Below, piece by piece: positions 18,185 to 28,476 of a DNA stretch of 64,000 nt (its first letter is position 1; the number at the start of each line of letters is the position of its first letter). The notes under the pieces are model-generated. The model was given only the letters and a program-made list of their open reading frames with translations, did no database searches and was not told where the DNA came from. The translations under genes and the position numbers were made by a program. Source of the DNA: Streptococcus sp. HPH0090 (GTDB lineage: Bacteria; Bacillota; Bacilli; Lactobacillales; Streptococcaceae); assembly GCF_000411475.1 (NCBI RefSeq), contig NZ_KE150464.1, positions 992,001 through 1,056,000 of the forward strand, read 5' to 3'.

Positions 18185-18599
18185 TCCATTATTAGAATCC
18201 AGACGCGAACTAAGAAAATGTGCCTTCCAAGCACTGATGAGTCTTGAATATGGTTCTGATATTGAAACTGCTTGTCGCTTCGCTTATACTCATGATCGAG
18301 AAGACGACGAGGTAAAACTCCCTAGTTTCCTAATCGATCTTGTATCTGGTGTTCAAGCTCAAAAAGAGGAACTAGATAAACAAATCACTCAGCATTTAAA
18401 GGCTGGTTGGACGATTGACCGTCTAACCTTAGTAGAAAAGAATCTATTGCGTTTAGGAGTCTTCGAAATTACTTCTTTTGATACTCCTCAACTCGTAGCT
18501 GTGAATGAAGCTATTGAACTTGCAAAAAGCTTTTCAGATCAAAAGTCAGCCCGTTTCATCAACGGACTACTCAGTCAATTCGTAACTGAAGAAAACTAA
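18177..18599 (+). CDS. nusB: Transcription antitermination factor NusB
   Basis: Binds boxA RNA with S10 (NusE) and promotes processive transcription of rRNA operons. I choose the ATG at 18177 (MTNPLLESRRELRK, 140 residues), which overlaps the preceding stop by 8 bp and has GAGGAC 9 nt upstream; an earlier in-frame ATG would add six residues lying inside the Asp23 gene. Typical LRKCAFQALMSLEYG and VNEAIELAKSFSDQKSARFINGLL motifs are present. A strong terminator follows. Confidence 0.97.
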   Translation: MTNPLLESRRELRKCAFQALMSLEYGSDIETACRFAYTHDREDDEVKLPSFLIDLVSGVQAQKEELDKQITQHLKAGWTIDRLTLVEKNLLRLGVFEITSFDTPQLVAVNEAIELAKSFSDQKSARFINGLLSQFVTEEN

Positions 18600-18605
18600 A
18601 TCTCT

Positions 18606-18638
18606 AAAAAGTGTTTGACTTCTGTCAAACACTTTTTT
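18606..18638 (+). terminator. Terminator of the efp-asp23-nusB operon
   Basis: AAGTGTTTGAC (18609-18619) pairs with GTCAAACACTT (18624-18634) over TTCT, followed by Ts. Confidence 0.92.
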
Positions 18639-18682
18639 ATTTCACTTCAATCAAATGAATCATTCTTTCCGAGAACAAGAAT

Positions 18683-18717
18683 AAAGCTAGAACTTATAGT
18701 TAGTTCTAGCTTTTTTA
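18683..18717. terminator. Bidirectional terminator between nusB and accA
   Basis: A perfect 12-bp stem (18683-18694 with 18702-18713) and 7-nt loop. A T-run lies on the plus side and a shorter U-rich tract on the minus side. It sits just after the accA stop and is likely the end of the fab/acc transcript. Confidence 0.85.
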
Positions 18718-18723
18718 TATTTC

Positions 18724-19491
18724 TTAGTATTTTCTAAAGCGTTGGTAACGTTCCTCAATAAGTTGATCTTGCGGAAGTTTACCAAGTTCATTGAGTTCTG
18801 CCTGAAGTTGTTCTTTGACTTGCTTGATTAAATCTTTGCTTGATAGACCTACCTCAGATATAACCTTATCAACAATTTTCATATCTAGCAATTCAAAAGA
18901 AGTAATCTTCATCAACTCTGCAGCTTCCATGGCACGACTGCCATCCTTCCAAAGGATAGAAGCAAAACCTTCAGGACTGAGAACTGCATAGATCGAGTTT
19001 TCTAACATCCAGACACGGTCAGCTACTGCAAGAGCTAGGGCTCCACCAGAACCACCTTCACCAATAATAATAGCGATAATCGGCACCTTAAGATCGCTCA
19101 TCTCCATGAGGTTACGAGCAATAGCTTCACCTTGACCACGTTCTTCTGCACCAACACCAGGATAGGCTCCAGCCGTGTTGATAAAAGTTACAACAGGACG
19201 GCCAAATTTTTCAGCCTGCTTCATCAAGCGAAGGGCTTTTCGATAACCTTCAGGATGAGGTTGTCCAAAGTTACGGTTAAGATTATCCTGTAAGCTTTTA
19301 CCTTTTTGAATTCCAACAACAGTTACTGCTTGGTCTCCCAACCAACCGATACCACCAATAACAGCACCATCATCTCGGAAAGAGCGATCACCATGTAGCT
19401 CTACAAAGTCATCAAATATTCCTGTTGCGAAGTCCAAGGCAGTTAAGCGGGTTTGTTCACGTGCTTCTCTGACGATTTTTGCAATATTCAT
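18724..19491 (-). CDS. accA: Acetyl-CoA carboxylase carboxyltransferase subunit alpha
   Basis: With AccD forms the carboxyltransferase that moves CO2 from carboxybiotin to acetyl-CoA, giving malonyl-CoA. 255 residues from the ATG at 19489-19491, which overlaps the accD stop (TGATG) with GGGGG upstream; the longer frame starts at TTG. Contains [25 protein letters not shown] and the oxyanion segment [16 protein letters not shown]. Last gene of the fatty-acid cluster. Confidence 0.97.
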   Translation of the reverse strand: MNIAKIVREAREQTRLTALDFATGIFDDFVELHGDRSFRDDGAVIGGIGWLGDQAVTVVGIQKGKSLQDNLNRNFGQPHPEGYRKALRLMKQAEKFGRPVVTFINTAGAYPGVGAEERGQGEAIARNLMEMSDLKVPIIAIIIGEGGSGGALALAVADRVWMLENSIYAVLSPEGFASILWKDGSRAMEAAELMKITSFELLDMKIVDKVISEVGLSSKDLIKQVKEQLQAELNELGKLPQDQLIEERYQRFRKY

Positions 19492-20354
19492 CAACAATCC
19501 CCCTTATGTAACCTTACTAATCGAGCAATCATATCTGGCAATTCTCTCCGTTTAACAATCGCATCCACAAATCCATGTTCTAACAAAAACTCTGCCTTCT
19601 GGAAATCCTCTGGCAAATCTTCCCTTACGGTATTTTCAATGACACGACGTCCAGCAAATCCTACCAAACTTTGAGGCTCTGCCAAGATAATATCCCCTTC
19701 CATAGCAAAGGAAGCTGTAACACCACCAGTTGTTGGATCAGTAAGGATTGTTAGGTAAAAGAGACCTGCATTGGAATGACGTTTGACTGCTGCAGAGATT
19801 TTAGCCATCTGCATCAAACTCATGATTCCTTCTTGCATACGTGCTCCACCAGATGCTGTAAACAAAACGACTGGTAATTTTTCAGCTGTCGCGTATTCAA
19901 ACAAACGAGTGATTTTTTCACCAACTACTGTTCCCATAGACGCCATGATAAAGTTAGAATCCATGATTCCAAGAGCAACTTTTTCACCCTTAATCAAAGC
20001 AGTTCCTGTGACAACAGCCTCATCAAGACCTGTCTTTTCACGCATAGAGGCTAATTTTTTCTGGTAGCCTGGAAATTCCAATGGATCTTGTGTCTCAATT
20101 CCTGTAAACATCTCTAGGAAGCTTCCCATGTCAATGGTTAAAGCAAGACGCTCTTGAGCTGAAATACGGAAGGTATAGCCACAGTGAGGACAAATACGGT
20201 CACTCCCCAAATCCTTTTGGTAAATGGTATGTTTACAACCTGGACATTTTGAGAAGAGTTCGTCTGGAACCTCAGGCTTGGCTTGGGGCTTTTCTCTAAG
20301 TGAACGATTGGGATTAATTCGTATATATTTATCTTTTTTACTAAATAGAGCCAT
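19491..20354 (-). CDS. accD: Acetyl-CoA carboxylase carboxyltransferase subunit beta
   Basis: 287 residues. The N-terminal zinc ribbon has C37, C40, C55 and C58; the crotonase-fold carboxyltransferase domain follows ([43 protein letters not shown]). It pairs with AccA encoded immediately downstream in overlapping frames. AGGGGGA precedes the ATG. Confidence 0.97.
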   Translation of the reverse strand: MALFSKKDKYIRINPNRSLREKPQAKPEVPDELFSKCPGCKHTIYQKDLGSDRICPHCGYTFRISAQERLALTIDMGSFLEMFTGIETQDPLEFPGYQKKLASMREKTGLDEAVVTGTALIKGEKVALGIMDSNFIMASMGTVVGEKITRLFEYATAEKLPVVLFTASGGARMQEGIMSLMQMAKISAAVKRHSNAGLFYLTILTDPTTGGVTASFAMEGDIILAEPQSLVGFAGRRVIENTVREDLPEDFQKAEFLLEHGFVDAIVKRRELPDMIARLVRLHKGDC

Positions 20355-20386
20355 ACATCCCCCTTTTCAGTCTCATACTTTTTATA

Positions 20387-21754
20387 TTATTCTTTTTCTT
20401 GATAGTGTGGTAAGAAAGTTTCCATCAAGAATGAAGTATCGTAGTCCCCTGCTATCACACGACGATCTGAAATCAAATCGAGTTGAAAATCAGCATTGGT
20501 GACGACCCCTTCAATTTCGAGTTCATAAAGAGCTCTTTGCATTTTCATGAGTGCATCAAAACGATTTTCACCATGAACAATAATTTTAGCAATCATACTA
20601 TCATAGTATGGTGGAATGGTATACCCCGGATAAACTGCAGAGTCAACACGCAAGCCAACACCACCGCTTGGTAGATAAAGATTGGTAATCTTACCAGGGC
20701 TCGGTGCAAAATTAAAGGCTGGGTTTTCTGCGTTGATACGGCACTCAATAGCATGTCCTTTTAGAACAATGTCTTCTTGTTTCAGAGTCAAAGGTTGACC
20801 TGACGCAATACGGATTTGTTCCTTGACAATATCCACACCAGAAACAAATTCGGTTACTGGATGTTCTACTTGGACACGAGTATTCATCTCCATAAAGTAG
20901 AATTTCCCAGTTGCTTCATCTAGTAGAAATTCGATGGTCCCCGCATTTTCATAACCAACAGACTCCGCTGCACGGACTGCTGCAGCACCAATTTCATTAC
21001 GAAGTGTTTTCCCGATAGCAATCGAAGGACTTTCTTCTAAAACCTTTTGATTGTTCCGTTGAAGCGAACAGTCACGCTCACCTAGGTGAATCACATGTCC
21101 CATCTGGTCAGCAAGAATCTGTACCTCAATGTGGCGAGCAGGATAAATCACACGCTCGAGGTACATAGCCCCGTTACCAAAGTTTGCTTTAGCTTCACTA
21201 GAGGCTGTTTCAAAGGCTGATACAAGGTCTTCTGCCTTTTCAACCTTACGAATTCCTTTACCACCACCTCCAGCTGAAGCTTTCAGCATAACTGGATAAC
21301 CAATTTTTTCGGCAACAGCAAGCGCTTCTTCTGCAGTATGGACTTCTCCATCTGATCCTGGAATGACAGGCACATTAGCCTTAATCATTTGAGCACGGGC
21401 GTTAATTTTATCTCCCATGACATCCATGACTCGAGCTGATGGCCCGATAAATTTGATACCGACTTCTTCACACATAGTTGCAAATTTGGAATTTTCACTT
21501 AAAAAACCAAATCCAGGGTGAATAGCTTCAGCTTCAGTCAAGACCGCAGCTGATAGGATGGCATTGATGTTCAGATAAGATTCTGTAGCCTTCCCAGGGC
21601 CGATACAGATAGCCTCATCAGCCAAAAGCGTGTGGAGAGCTTCCTTGTCAGCAGTCGAATAGACAGCGACTGTTGCGATTCCTAACTCTCGTGCCGCACG
21701 AATAATACGAACAGCAATTTCACCACGATTGGCAATTAAAATCTTACGAAACAT
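20387..21754 (-). CDS. accC: Acetyl-CoA carboxylase, biotin carboxylase subunit
   Basis: ATP-grasp enzyme that carboxylates the biotin of AccB. 455 residues: N-terminal MFRKILIANRGEIAVRIIRA, glycine-rich ATP loop KASAGGGGKGIR, and active-site MEMNTRVQVEHPVTE. GGGAGG precedes the ATG. It lies between fabZ and accD in the usual streptococcal order. Confidence 0.98.
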   Translation of the reverse strand: MFRKILIANRGEIAVRIIRAARELGIATVAVYSTADKEALHTLLADEAICIGPGKATESYLNINAILSAAVLTEAEAIHPGFGFLSENSKFATMCEEVGIKFIGPSARVMDVMGDKINARAQMIKANVPVIPGSDGEVHTAEEALAVAEKIGYPVMLKASAGGGGKGIRKVEKAEDLVSAFETASSEAKANFGNGAMYLERVIYPARHIEVQILADQMGHVIHLGERDCSLQRNNQKVLEESPSIAIGKTLRNEIGAAAVRAAESVGYENAGTIEFLLDEATGKFYFMEMNTRVQVEHPVTEFVSGVDIVKEQIRIASGQPLTLKQEDIVLKGHAIECRINAENPAFNFAPSPGKITNLYLPSGGVGLRVDSAVYPGYTIPPYYDSMIAKIIVHGENRFDALMKMQRALYELEIEGVVTNADFQLDLISDRRVIAGDYDTSFLMETFLPHYQEKE

Positions 21755-21765
21755 GGAAAACCTCC

Positions 21766-22188
21766 CTAGTTTCCAATAGCAAAGGTCAGAGTACCGCTTG
21801 CTGCAAGCTTACCATCTACTTCTGCCTTCGCTTCTACTACTGCAATTGTGCTACGACGTTTGACAAAAGTTGCTGTCATGACAAGCTGATCACCAGGAAC
21901 AACTTGTTTCTTAAACTTAACCTTATCCATACCAGCATAGAAGACAAGCTTCTCTTTGTTTTCAGGTTTTGATAATTCCAAAACACCTGCTGTTTGTGCC
22001 AAAGCTTCCATGATCAAGACACCTGGCATTACAGGGTAGGCTGGAAAGTGTCCGTTGAAGAAAGGTTCGTTTATCGTTACATTTTTAATAGCAACAATGG
22101 TGTCTTCGCTAACTTCCAAGACACGGTCCACTAAGAGCATGGGATAGCGATGTGGCAAAGCTTCTTTAATTCCTTGAATATCAATCAT
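21766..22188 (-). CDS. fabZ: 3-hydroxyacyl-ACP dehydratase FabZ
   Basis: Hot-dog-fold dehydratase making trans-2-enoyl-ACP. 140 residues with the catalytic His in [21 protein letters not shown] and the N-terminal [15 protein letters not shown]. In streptococci FabM, also encoded in this cluster, provides the cis isomerisation instead of FabA. Its start overlaps the accB stop (ATGA). Confidence 0.97.
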   Translation of the reverse strand: MIDIQGIKEALPHRYPMLLVDRVLEVSEDTIVAIKNVTINEPFFNGHFPAYPVMPGVLIMEALAQTAGVLELSKPENKEKLVFYAGMDKVKFKKQVVPGDQLVMTATFVKRRSTIAVVEAKAEVDGKLAASGTLTFAIGN

Positions 22189-22664
22189 TTGATACGTACC
22201 AAGCCTTTCCCGAACTCAACCATTTCTTCATTTTCAACAAGAATTTCTGTTACGACACCGTCTTTAGGTGCTGGAATTTCATTCATAACTTTCATAGCTT
22301 CAATGATGACCAAGGTTTGGCCTTTTTTAACAGTATCACCAACTGAAACAAAATTAGGTTTGTCCGGTCCAGCAGCCAAGTAAGCAACTCCGACAAGTGG
22401 ACTTTCTACAAGGTCCCCCTCAGCTACAGATTCACTAGCACTTGATTCTGAAACTGCTTCTACAGCTGGTGTAGTTTGAGCTTGTGGTGCAACTGTAGGT
22501 ACAGCTGCTGGAACTACAGGTTGAGGTGCTGGACTTGTTTCTGCCACAAGTTTCGCTTCATTCTTACTGAAGACCAACTCGTCCGTTCCATTTTTATAAG
22601 AAAATTCTTTCAAGCTCGACTGGTCAAATTGTGCCATCAAGTCTTTGATTTCATTTAAATTCAT
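22185..22664 (-). CDS. accB: Biotin carboxyl carrier protein of acetyl-CoA carboxylase
   Basis: 159 residues: N-terminal helical part, a Pro/Ala/Thr-rich flexible linker (about 44-80), then the biotinyl domain with the EAMKVMNE motif, where K125 is biotinylated. It shuttles carboxybiotin between AccC and AccAD. It begins 2 nt after fabF and overlaps fabZ. Confidence 0.97.
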   Translation of the reverse strand: MNLNEIKDLMAQFDQSSLKEFSYKNGTDELVFSKNEAKLVAETSPAPQPVVPAAVPTVAPQAQTTPAVEAVSESSASESVAEGDLVESPLVGVAYLAAGPDKPNFVSVGDTVKKGQTLVIIEAMKVMNEIPAPKDGVVTEILVENEEMVEFGKGLVRIK

Positions 22665-22666
22665 TT

Positions 22667-23902
22667 TTACTTATTCTCCCAACGTTTGAAAGCAAGAACT
22701 GCGTTATGCCCACCAAATCCAAAAGTATTTGAGATAGCATAAGGAATTTCATGTTCCAAGCCTTGTCCATAAATAACGTTTGCTTCAATGTAGTCTGACA
22801 ATTCTGTTGTTCCAGCTGTCATTGGAACATAGTTGTTACGGATTGCTTCAATTGTTGCAATAGCCTCAACTGCACCTGCTGCACCGAGCAAGTGTCCTGT
22901 AAATGACTTGGTTGAAGATACAGGTACTTCCTTGCCAAGAACAGCTACAATCGCTCCACTTTCTCCTTTTTCATTAGCTGGAGTTGATGTACCGTGAGCA
23001 TTGACATAGGCTACTTGGTCTGGTGTGATTTCAGCTTCATCCAAGGCAAGTTTGATAGCTTTAATAGCACCTTGGCCTTCTGGATGTGGTGAAGTCATGT
23101 GGTAGGCATCACAAGTGTTACCATAACCAACAACTTCGGCAAGGATCGTTGCTCCACGTTTTTCTGCGTGCTCTAAGCTTTCAAGAACCAACATACCTGA
23201 TCCTTCACCCATGACAAATCCATTACGGTCTTTGTCAAATGGAATAGAAGCACGAGTTGGATCTTCTGTTGTTGAAAGAGCTGTTAAGGCTTGGAAACCT
23301 GCAATCGCAAATGGAGTAATTGATGATTCTGAACCACCAACCAACATGATATCTTGGAAACCAAACTTGATAGAACGGAAGGCATCTCCGATAGCATCAT
23401 TTGATGAAGCACAAGCTGTATTGATAGATTTACAGATACCATTTGCACCAAAGCGCATAGCAACATTTCCTGCTGCCATATTTGGCAAGGCTTTTGGAAG
23501 TGTCAATGGTTTTACTCGTTTTGGACCTTTTTCGTGAAGACGAAGCACTTGGTCTTCGATTTCTCTGATTCCACCGATACCTGATGCAACAATGACACCA
23601 AAGCGATCTTTATCAAGCGCTTCTACGTCAAGATTAGCATTGTTCACTGCTTCTTGAGCTGCATACAAGGCATATAAAGAATAATCATCGAAACGATTAG
23701 TATCTTTTTTTACAAAATATTTGTCAAACGGAAAATCGTTAATTTCTGCTGCATTATGAACATCAAAAGCACTGTGATCAAATTTGGTGATTTCACCAAT
23801 TCCAATCTTTCCATTTTTAAGACTGTTCCAAAATTCTTCTGGTGTGTTACCGATTGGAGATGTTAATCCATAACCTGTTACTACTACTCGATTTAGTTTC
23901 AT
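22667..23902 (-). CDS. fabF: Beta-ketoacyl-ACP synthase II
   Basis: Condensing enzyme that elongates acyl-ACP with malonyl-ACP. I use the ATG at 23900-23902 (MKLNRVVVTGYG, 411 residues), 7 nt after GAGGT; an ATG six bases upstream is too close to that site. C164 is the nucleophile (NTACASSNDA), with histidines in VNAHGTSTP and FTGHLLGA and the C-terminal NTFGFGGHNAVL. Central gene of the fab operon. Confidence 0.97.
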   Translation of the reverse strand: MKLNRVVVTGYGLTSPIGNTPEEFWNSLKNGKIGIGEITKFDHSAFDVHNAAEINDFPFDKYFVKKDTNRFDDYSLYALYAAQEAVNNANLDVEALDKDRFGVIVASGIGGIREIEDQVLRLHEKGPKRVKPLTLPKALPNMAAGNVAMRFGANGICKSINTACASSNDAIGDAFRSIKFGFQDIMLVGGSESSITPFAIAGFQALTALSTTEDPTRASIPFDKDRNGFVMGEGSGMLVLESLEHAEKRGATILAEVVGYGNTCDAYHMTSPHPEGQGAIKAIKLALDEAEITPDQVAYVNAHGTSTPANEKGESGAIVAVLGKEVPVSSTKSFTGHLLGAAGAVEAIATIEAIRNNYVPMTAGTTELSDYIEANVIYGQGLEHEIPYAISNTFGFGGHNAVLAFKRWENK

Positions 23903-23924
23903 TTTCATACCTCTATTTTAACTC

Positions 23925-24659
23925 TTATTGCATGGTTAGTCCACCATCAATTGCAATGACCTGTCCCGTTAGATAATCTTGGCTTGCAAGAAAGGCTGTG
24001 ACCTCTGCGACCTGCTCAGCTTGGCCAAATTGTTTCATCGGAATTTGTGCTAACATAGCATCTTTCACCTTATCAGATAGGACTGCAGTCATATCTGATT
24101 CAATCATTCCTGGTGCAATAGCATTGACACGCACATTACGATTGGCAACCTCACGTGCTACTGATTTAGTAAATCCAATTAAACCAGCTTTAGAAGCAGC
24201 GTAGTTTGCTTGACCGATATTTCCCATCAAACCGACAACACTCGACATGTTGATAATAGCACCTTCACGTGCTTTTATCATCTGTTTCAAAACAGCTTGT
24301 GTCATATTGAAGGCACCTGTCAAATTGATTTTCAAGACCCTCTCAAAATCTTCTTCTGTCATCTTCAGCATGAGGGTGTCTTGAGTAATCCCAGCATTAT
24401 TCACTAGGACATCAACTGAACCTAGTTCTTCAATCGCTTGATCCACCATGCGTTTTGCATCTGTGAAGTCTGAGACATCACCAGAAATAGCAAGTACCTT
24501 CACACGATATGGTTTAAACTCGTTTAGAAGCTCCTCGGAGATTTCACCACGACTATTCAAGACAACGTTAGCTCCCAAGCTAGCAAATTTATGAGCAATG
24601 GCAAGACCAATTCCTCGACTTGAGCCTGTAATAAAGACATTTTTCTGTTCTAGTTTCAT
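23925..24659 (-). CDS. fabG: 3-oxoacyl-ACP reductase
   Basis: NADPH-dependent SDR of 244 residues that reduces 3-ketoacyl-ACP. TGSSRGIG cofactor loop near residue 11, NNAGIT, catalytic Ser in NMSSVVG, and YAASK. AGGAGA precedes the ATG. It lies between fabD and fabF, as expected. Confidence 0.97.
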   Translation of the reverse strand: MKLEQKNVFITGSSRGIGLAIAHKFASLGANVVLNSRGEISEELLNEFKPYRVKVLAISGDVSDFTDAKRMVDQAIEELGSVDVLVNNAGITQDTLMLKMTEEDFERVLKINLTGAFNMTQAVLKQMIKAREGAIINMSSVVGLMGNIGQANYAASKAGLIGFTKSVAREVANRNVRVNAIAPGMIESDMTAVLSDKVKDAMLAQIPMKQFGQAEQVAEVTAFLASQDYLTGQVIAIDGGLTMQ

Positions 24660-24691
24660 TTTTCTCCTTTCAGAACTTCTACCACATTAGT

Positions 24692-25612
24692 CTAATTTTC
24701 TAAGAGTGCTTGTAGACTTGCTTGATCTTCCACATTAGCAAGTTGAGCCGTTTTATCAATTTTTTTGACAAATCCTGACAAGACTTTACCAGGGCCAACT
24801 TCGATAAAACGAGTCACACCAGCTTCTTGCATCACTGCAATACTTTCATAAAAACGGACAGGTTCCTTAACTTGACGAGTCAAGAGTTCTGCTATTTGTT
24901 CTTTTTCCATGACCTTTGCTTCTGTATTTCCAACAAGAGGACAAGCAAAGTCAGAAAATTCAACTGCTGTCAGGGCTTGTGCTAATTTTTGACTAGCAGG
25001 CTCCAATAAAGCTGTATGGAAAGGGCCAGAAACATTTAGCGGAATCAAGCGTTTTGCTCCTGCTTCTTGCAAGAGTTCAACTGCACGATCTACTGCAGCT
25101 ACCTCCCCACCAATAACAATCTGGCTTGAAGTATTGTAGTTAGCTGGAGTCACAACGCCAAGTTGAGAAGCTTCTTGACAAGCTTGTTCGATAACTTCAA
25201 CTGGTGTATTGAGCACAGCTACCATTTTCCCTGATCCTGCAGGTGCCGCTTCTTCCATATAAGCACCACGTTTAGCAACTAGTGCCACTGCATCTTCAAA
25301 ATTCAAAGCACCACTAGCTACAAGGGCTGAATATTCTCCAAGAGACAAACCTGCCACCATATCAGGCTGGTAACCTTTTTCCTCTAGAAGTCGGTAAATT
25401 GCTACTGAAGTAGCTAAAATAGCTGGTTGCGTATAACGAGTCTGATTTAACTTTTTTTCATCATTATCAATCAAATCACGGAGATCATAACCCAAGACTT
25501 GGCTAGCTTGGTCAATTGTTTCCTTGACGATAGCATATTGGTCGTATAGTTCACGTCCCATTCCAAGGTACTGGGCTCCTTGACCTGCAAATAGAAAGGC
25601 TGTTTTAGTCAT
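24692..25612 (-). CDS. fabD: Malonyl-CoA:ACP transacylase
   Basis: Loads malonate onto acyl carrier protein. The true start is most likely the ATG at 25610-25612 (MTKTAFLFAGQGAQYLGMG, 306 residues), which overlaps the fabK stop by 8 bp with GGAG upstream; the longer frame adds 19 non-conserved residues inside fabK. Nucleophile Ser in GLSLGEYSAL and His in GPFHTALL are present. Confidence 0.97.
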   Translation of the reverse strand: MTKTAFLFAGQGAQYLGMGRELYDQYAIVKETIDQASQVLGYDLRDLIDNDEKKLNQTRYTQPAILATSVAIYRLLEEKGYQPDMVAGLSLGEYSALVASGALNFEDAVALVAKRGAYMEEAAPAGSGKMVAVLNTPVEVIEQACQEASQLGVVTPANYNTSSQIVIGGEVAAVDRAVELLQEAGAKRLIPLNVSGPFHTALLEPASQKLAQALTAVEFSDFACPLVGNTEAKVMEKEQIAELLTRQVKEPVRFYESIAVMQEAGVTRFIEVGPGKVLSGFVKKIDKTAQLANVEDQASLQALLEN

Positions 25613-26579
25613 TTCTTGTAACTCCTGCCCAACGAGCGGCTTCTTTTTGAATTTTCTCAGCTGCACCATAGTAGATATCTTTTAAGATTTCTTCAACAGT
25701 TTCTTCTTTAGATACCAAACCTGCAATCTGGCCGGCCATTACTGAACCGCCATCTACATCACCATGGACAACAGCCTTAGCTAAGGCTCCAGCGCCCATT
25801 TGTTCAAAGATTTCTAAGTCTGGATTTTCTTGTTTGAAGGCATCTTTTTCAGCTTGCTCGAAATCACGAGTCAATTGGTTTTTGATGGCACGAACTGCGT
25901 GTCCAAAATGTTGTGCTGAAATCGTTGTATCAATATCACGAGCTTTTAAAATTTTAGCTTTATAGTTTGGATGGGCGTTTGATTCTTTAGCAACTACAAA
26001 ACGAGTTCCCACTTGCACGGCTTCTGCACCAAGCATAAATCCAGCGGCAGCTCCCTCACCGTCTGCAATACCACCTGCAGCAATTACAGGAATTGAAACA
26101 GCAGCAGCAACTTGACGAACCAAGGTCATTGTTGTTAATTTACCGATGTGTCCACCAGCTTCCATACCTTCTGCAATGACGGCATCTGCACCGATTTTTT
26201 CCATGCGTTTAGCCAAAGCTACACTTGGGACTACAGGAATAACGGTAATCCCCGCTTCGTGGAATCGCTCCATGTATTTGCTTGGATTTCCTGCACCAGT
26301 TGTGACTACTTTAACCCCTTCTTCAATAACGAGGTCAACAATATCATCTACAAATGGAGACAGAAGCATAATGTTAACACCAAAAGGTTTATCTGTTAAA
26401 GATTTAATCTTATCGATATTAGCTTTAACAACTTCTTTAGGTGCGTTTCCTCCACCAATGATTCCAAGACCACCAGCTTTTGAAACAGCTCCAGCCAAGT
26501 CACCATCTGCTACCCAGGCCATTCCACCTTGGAAGATAGGATATTTAATATTTAATAGTTCAGTGATACGTGTTTTCAT
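25605..26579 (-). CDS. fabK: Enoyl-ACP reductase II (FMN-dependent)
   Basis: Flavoprotein that reduces trans-2-enoyl-ACP, the streptococcal replacement for triclosan-sensitive FabI. 324 residues in a TIM-barrel fold related to nitronate monooxygenase: NIKYPIFQGGMAWVADG, AEGMEAGGHIGKL, and phosphate-binding IPVIAAGGIADGEG. It has its own promoter with an FabT-type palindrome upstream, starting a second transcript in the cluster. Confidence 0.97.
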   Translation of the reverse strand: MKTRITELLNIKYPIFQGGMAWVADGDLAGAVSKAGGLGIIGGGNAPKEVVKANIDKIKSLTDKPFGVNIMLLSPFVDDIVDLVIEEGVKVVTTGAGNPSKYMERFHEAGITVIPVVPSVALAKRMEKIGADAVIAEGMEAGGHIGKLTTMTLVRQVAAAVSIPVIAAGGIADGEGAAAGFMLGAEAVQVGTRFVVAKESNAHPNYKAKILKARDIDTTISAQHFGHAVRAIKNQLTRDFEQAEKDAFKQENPDLEIFEQMGAGALAKAVVHGDVDGGSVMAGQIAGLVSKEETVEEILKDIYYGAAEKIQKEAARWAGVTRND

Positions 26580-26603
26580 ATTGCCTCCATATGTCTTGCT
26601 TAC

Positions 26604-26646
26604 GTAATAGTTCGACTACATTATAATTTGACAGTCAAACTATTAC
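26604..26646 (-). promoter_or_regulatory. fabK promoter with FabT-type operator
   Basis: A perfect 13-bp palindrome TTTGACAGTCAAA (26627-26639) lies directly upstream of a minus-strand -10 TATAAT (26620-26625). A wider inverted repeat, GTAATAGTTCGAC (26604-26616) and GTCAAACTATTAC (26634-26646), 12/13 complementary, brackets the promoter. FabT is known to bind TTTGA-N-TCAAA-like sites in streptococci; the wider dyad may be a second, weaker site. Confidence 0.75.
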
Positions 26647-26695
26647 CTAAACAAGAGGGAGCGGGTCTCCCCTACTCCTTCTTTGTTTATTCTAA

Positions 26696-26920
26696 TTATT
26701 TTGTTTGCTCTTCAACGTAAGCAACCAAGTCACCAACTGTTTTCAAGTTGTCTTCAGCTTCGATTTGGATGTCAAAAGCATCTTCGATTTCTGAGATAAC
26801 TTGGAACAAGTCCAATGAATCTGCATCCAAATCATCAAAAGTAGATTCAAGTGTTACTTCTGATGCGTCTTTTCCAAGTTCTTCAACGATAATTTCTTGT
26901 ACTTTTTCAAATACTGCCAT
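26696..26920 (-). CDS. acpP: Acyl carrier protein
   Basis: 74-residue acidic carrier. S35 in DADSLD is the phosphopantetheine attachment site. It lies between fabH and fabK with its own AAGGAGT site, and is the fatty-acid-synthesis carrier for the whole cluster. Confidence 0.97.
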   Translation of the reverse strand: MAVFEKVQEIIVEELGKDASEVTLESTFDDLDADSLDLFQVISEIEDAFDIQIEAEDNLKTVGDLVAYVEEQTK

Positions 26921-26977
26921 GATAGACTCCTTTAAAATAAATAGTTTTTTATAACAATGTGATCACCACATGATTAC

Positions 26978-27952
26978 CTAAATTGTAACAATAAGTGTGC
27001 CCCATGTCAAACCTCCACCGAAACCTGACAAGAGAATTTTTTGGCTACCATCCAAATGGATGAGCCCTTCTTCTACACACTCAGAAAGTAAAATCGGGAT
27101 ACTTGCCGCACTCGTATTTCCATACTTGGTCATATTGGCAGGAAGCTTTTCACGATCGACACCGATTTTTCTAGCCATCTTATCTAAAATTCGAATATTA
27201 GCTTGATGAAGCAAGAGATAATCCAGTTCATCTGCTGATATCGGACTCTTTTCGATGGTCTCTTTAATGGATTTAGCCACATCTCGAATTGCGAAGTCGA
27301 AAACTGCTCTACCATCCATTTTTAAGAAAACATCTGGCTCTTCTTGGATTGAAAACGGTGAAATCAATCCTGTTTGTCCATAAGTGAGGCACTCACCACG
27401 AGAACCATCACTATTGAGACTTTCCGCCAAGAAATGTTCTTGGTCACTCGCCTCTAGTAGGACACCACCAGCCCCATCTCCAAATAAGACCGCTGTTGAA
27501 CGGTCAAACCAGTCCAAGGTTTTTGACATGGTTTCACTACCGATAACTAGTCCCTTGCGATAAACCCCTGAAGATATGAACTTTTCTGCAGTTGATAGCG
27601 CAAAGACAAATCCACTACAAGCGGCTGTTAAATCATAAGCAAAAGCCTTATGAGCGCCGATTTTGGCCTGAACACGAGCAGCTGTTGAAGGCATCATCGA
27701 GTCAGGTGTCATTGTAGCTAGAATAATAAAATCTAGTTCCTCTGCAGAAATACCTGCTTTCTCTAGAAGTTGTCTTGCAACCTCTGTGGCCAAATCTCCT
27801 GTTGATTCTGTCTTTGAAATATGGCGTTCTTTAATTCCTGTCCGACTTGAAATCCATTCATCACTCGTGTCCATGATCTGTGCCAAGTCCTCGTTAGTGA
27901 CAATTTGCTCTGGAGCATAATGAGCAACCTGGCTTATTTTTGCAAAAGCCAT
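26978..27952 (-). CDS. fabH: Beta-ketoacyl-ACP synthase III
   Basis: Starts fatty-acid synthesis by condensing acetyl-CoA with malonyl-ACP. 324 residues with C112 (TAACSGF), the His in LLHQANIRI and the Asn in KYGNTSAAS. Its start overlaps the fabT stop (TAATG), coupling it to the regulator gene. Confidence 0.97.
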   Translation of the reverse strand: MAFAKISQVAHYAPEQIVTNEDLAQIMDTSDEWISSRTGIKERHISKTESTGDLATEVARQLLEKAGISAEELDFIILATMTPDSMMPSTAARVQAKIGAHKAFAYDLTAACSGFVFALSTAEKFISSGVYRKGLVIGSETMSKTLDWFDRSTAVLFGDGAGGVLLEASDQEHFLAESLNSDGSRGECLTYGQTGLISPFSIQEEPDVFLKMDGRAVFDFAIRDVAKSIKETIEKSPISADELDYLLLHQANIRILDKMARKIGVDREKLPANMTKYGNTSAASIPILLSECVEEGLIHLDGSQKILLSGFGGGLTWGTLIVTI

Positions 27953-28386
27953 TATTTCAAATCCTCCAAAAAGTGATACAGATTTGTCAACCCTCTACCC
28001 ATAACATCCATTTCCTCAGGACTCATACCTTCGATAATTCTTTCGACCATGGCCTTATGGAAACGTTTATGGAGACGGTGCACGAGACGACCCTTCTTTG
28101 TCAAAAGTAGATGTACTACACGACGATCTTGATCTGAACGAATCCGTTCGATGTATCCTTTTCGTTCCAAATTGTTTAAGCTCGTTGTCACAGTCCCTAG
28201 AGTTACCATCAACTCTTTGGAAACTTGACTTGGAGTCACTTCTGGATACTTACCGATAACATCAATCGTGTGCATTTCTTTGATGGAGATATCCTTGAAA
28301 CGACTACCTCGCAAACTAACTTCCTCAATCACTAGGACGTTGTTAAAAATTGATGTTAAATAATCATTGACTTGTTGGTAGTCCAT
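27952..28386 (-). CDS. fabT: MarR-family fatty acid synthesis repressor FabT
   Basis: 144-residue winged-helix regulator. In streptococci FabT uses acyl-ACP as corepressor to turn down the fab genes. The DNA-binding part is [46 protein letters not shown] (about residues 50-95). It is followed by overlapping fabH. An FabT-like palindrome lies in its own leader, consistent with autoregulation. Confidence 0.95.
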   Translation of the reverse strand: MDYQQVNDYLTSIFNNVLVIEEVSLRGSRFKDISIKEMHTIDVIGKYPEVTPSQVSKELMVTLGTVTTSLNNLERKGYIERIRSDQDRRVVHLLLTKKGRLVHRLHKRFHKAMVERIIEGMSPEEMDVMGRGLTNLYHFLEDLK

Positions 28387-28411
28387 TTCTCTTCCCTCCT
28401 TACCAAAAAAG

Positions 28412-28468
28412 TTTAATAATCAAAACATTTGACAAAAAAAGTATATCAAACTTCAAAGAATTACGCAA
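28412..28468 (-). promoter_or_regulatory. fabT promoter and FabT-type operator
   Basis: Minus-strand -35 TTGCGT (28463-28468), 17-bp spacer, and extended -10 TGATATACT with the hexamer at 28440-28445. The near-palindrome TTTGATTATTAAA (28412-28424) lies just downstream of the start point, where bound repressor would block elongation. Confidence 0.7.
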
Positions 28469-28476
28469 GCATTTTT

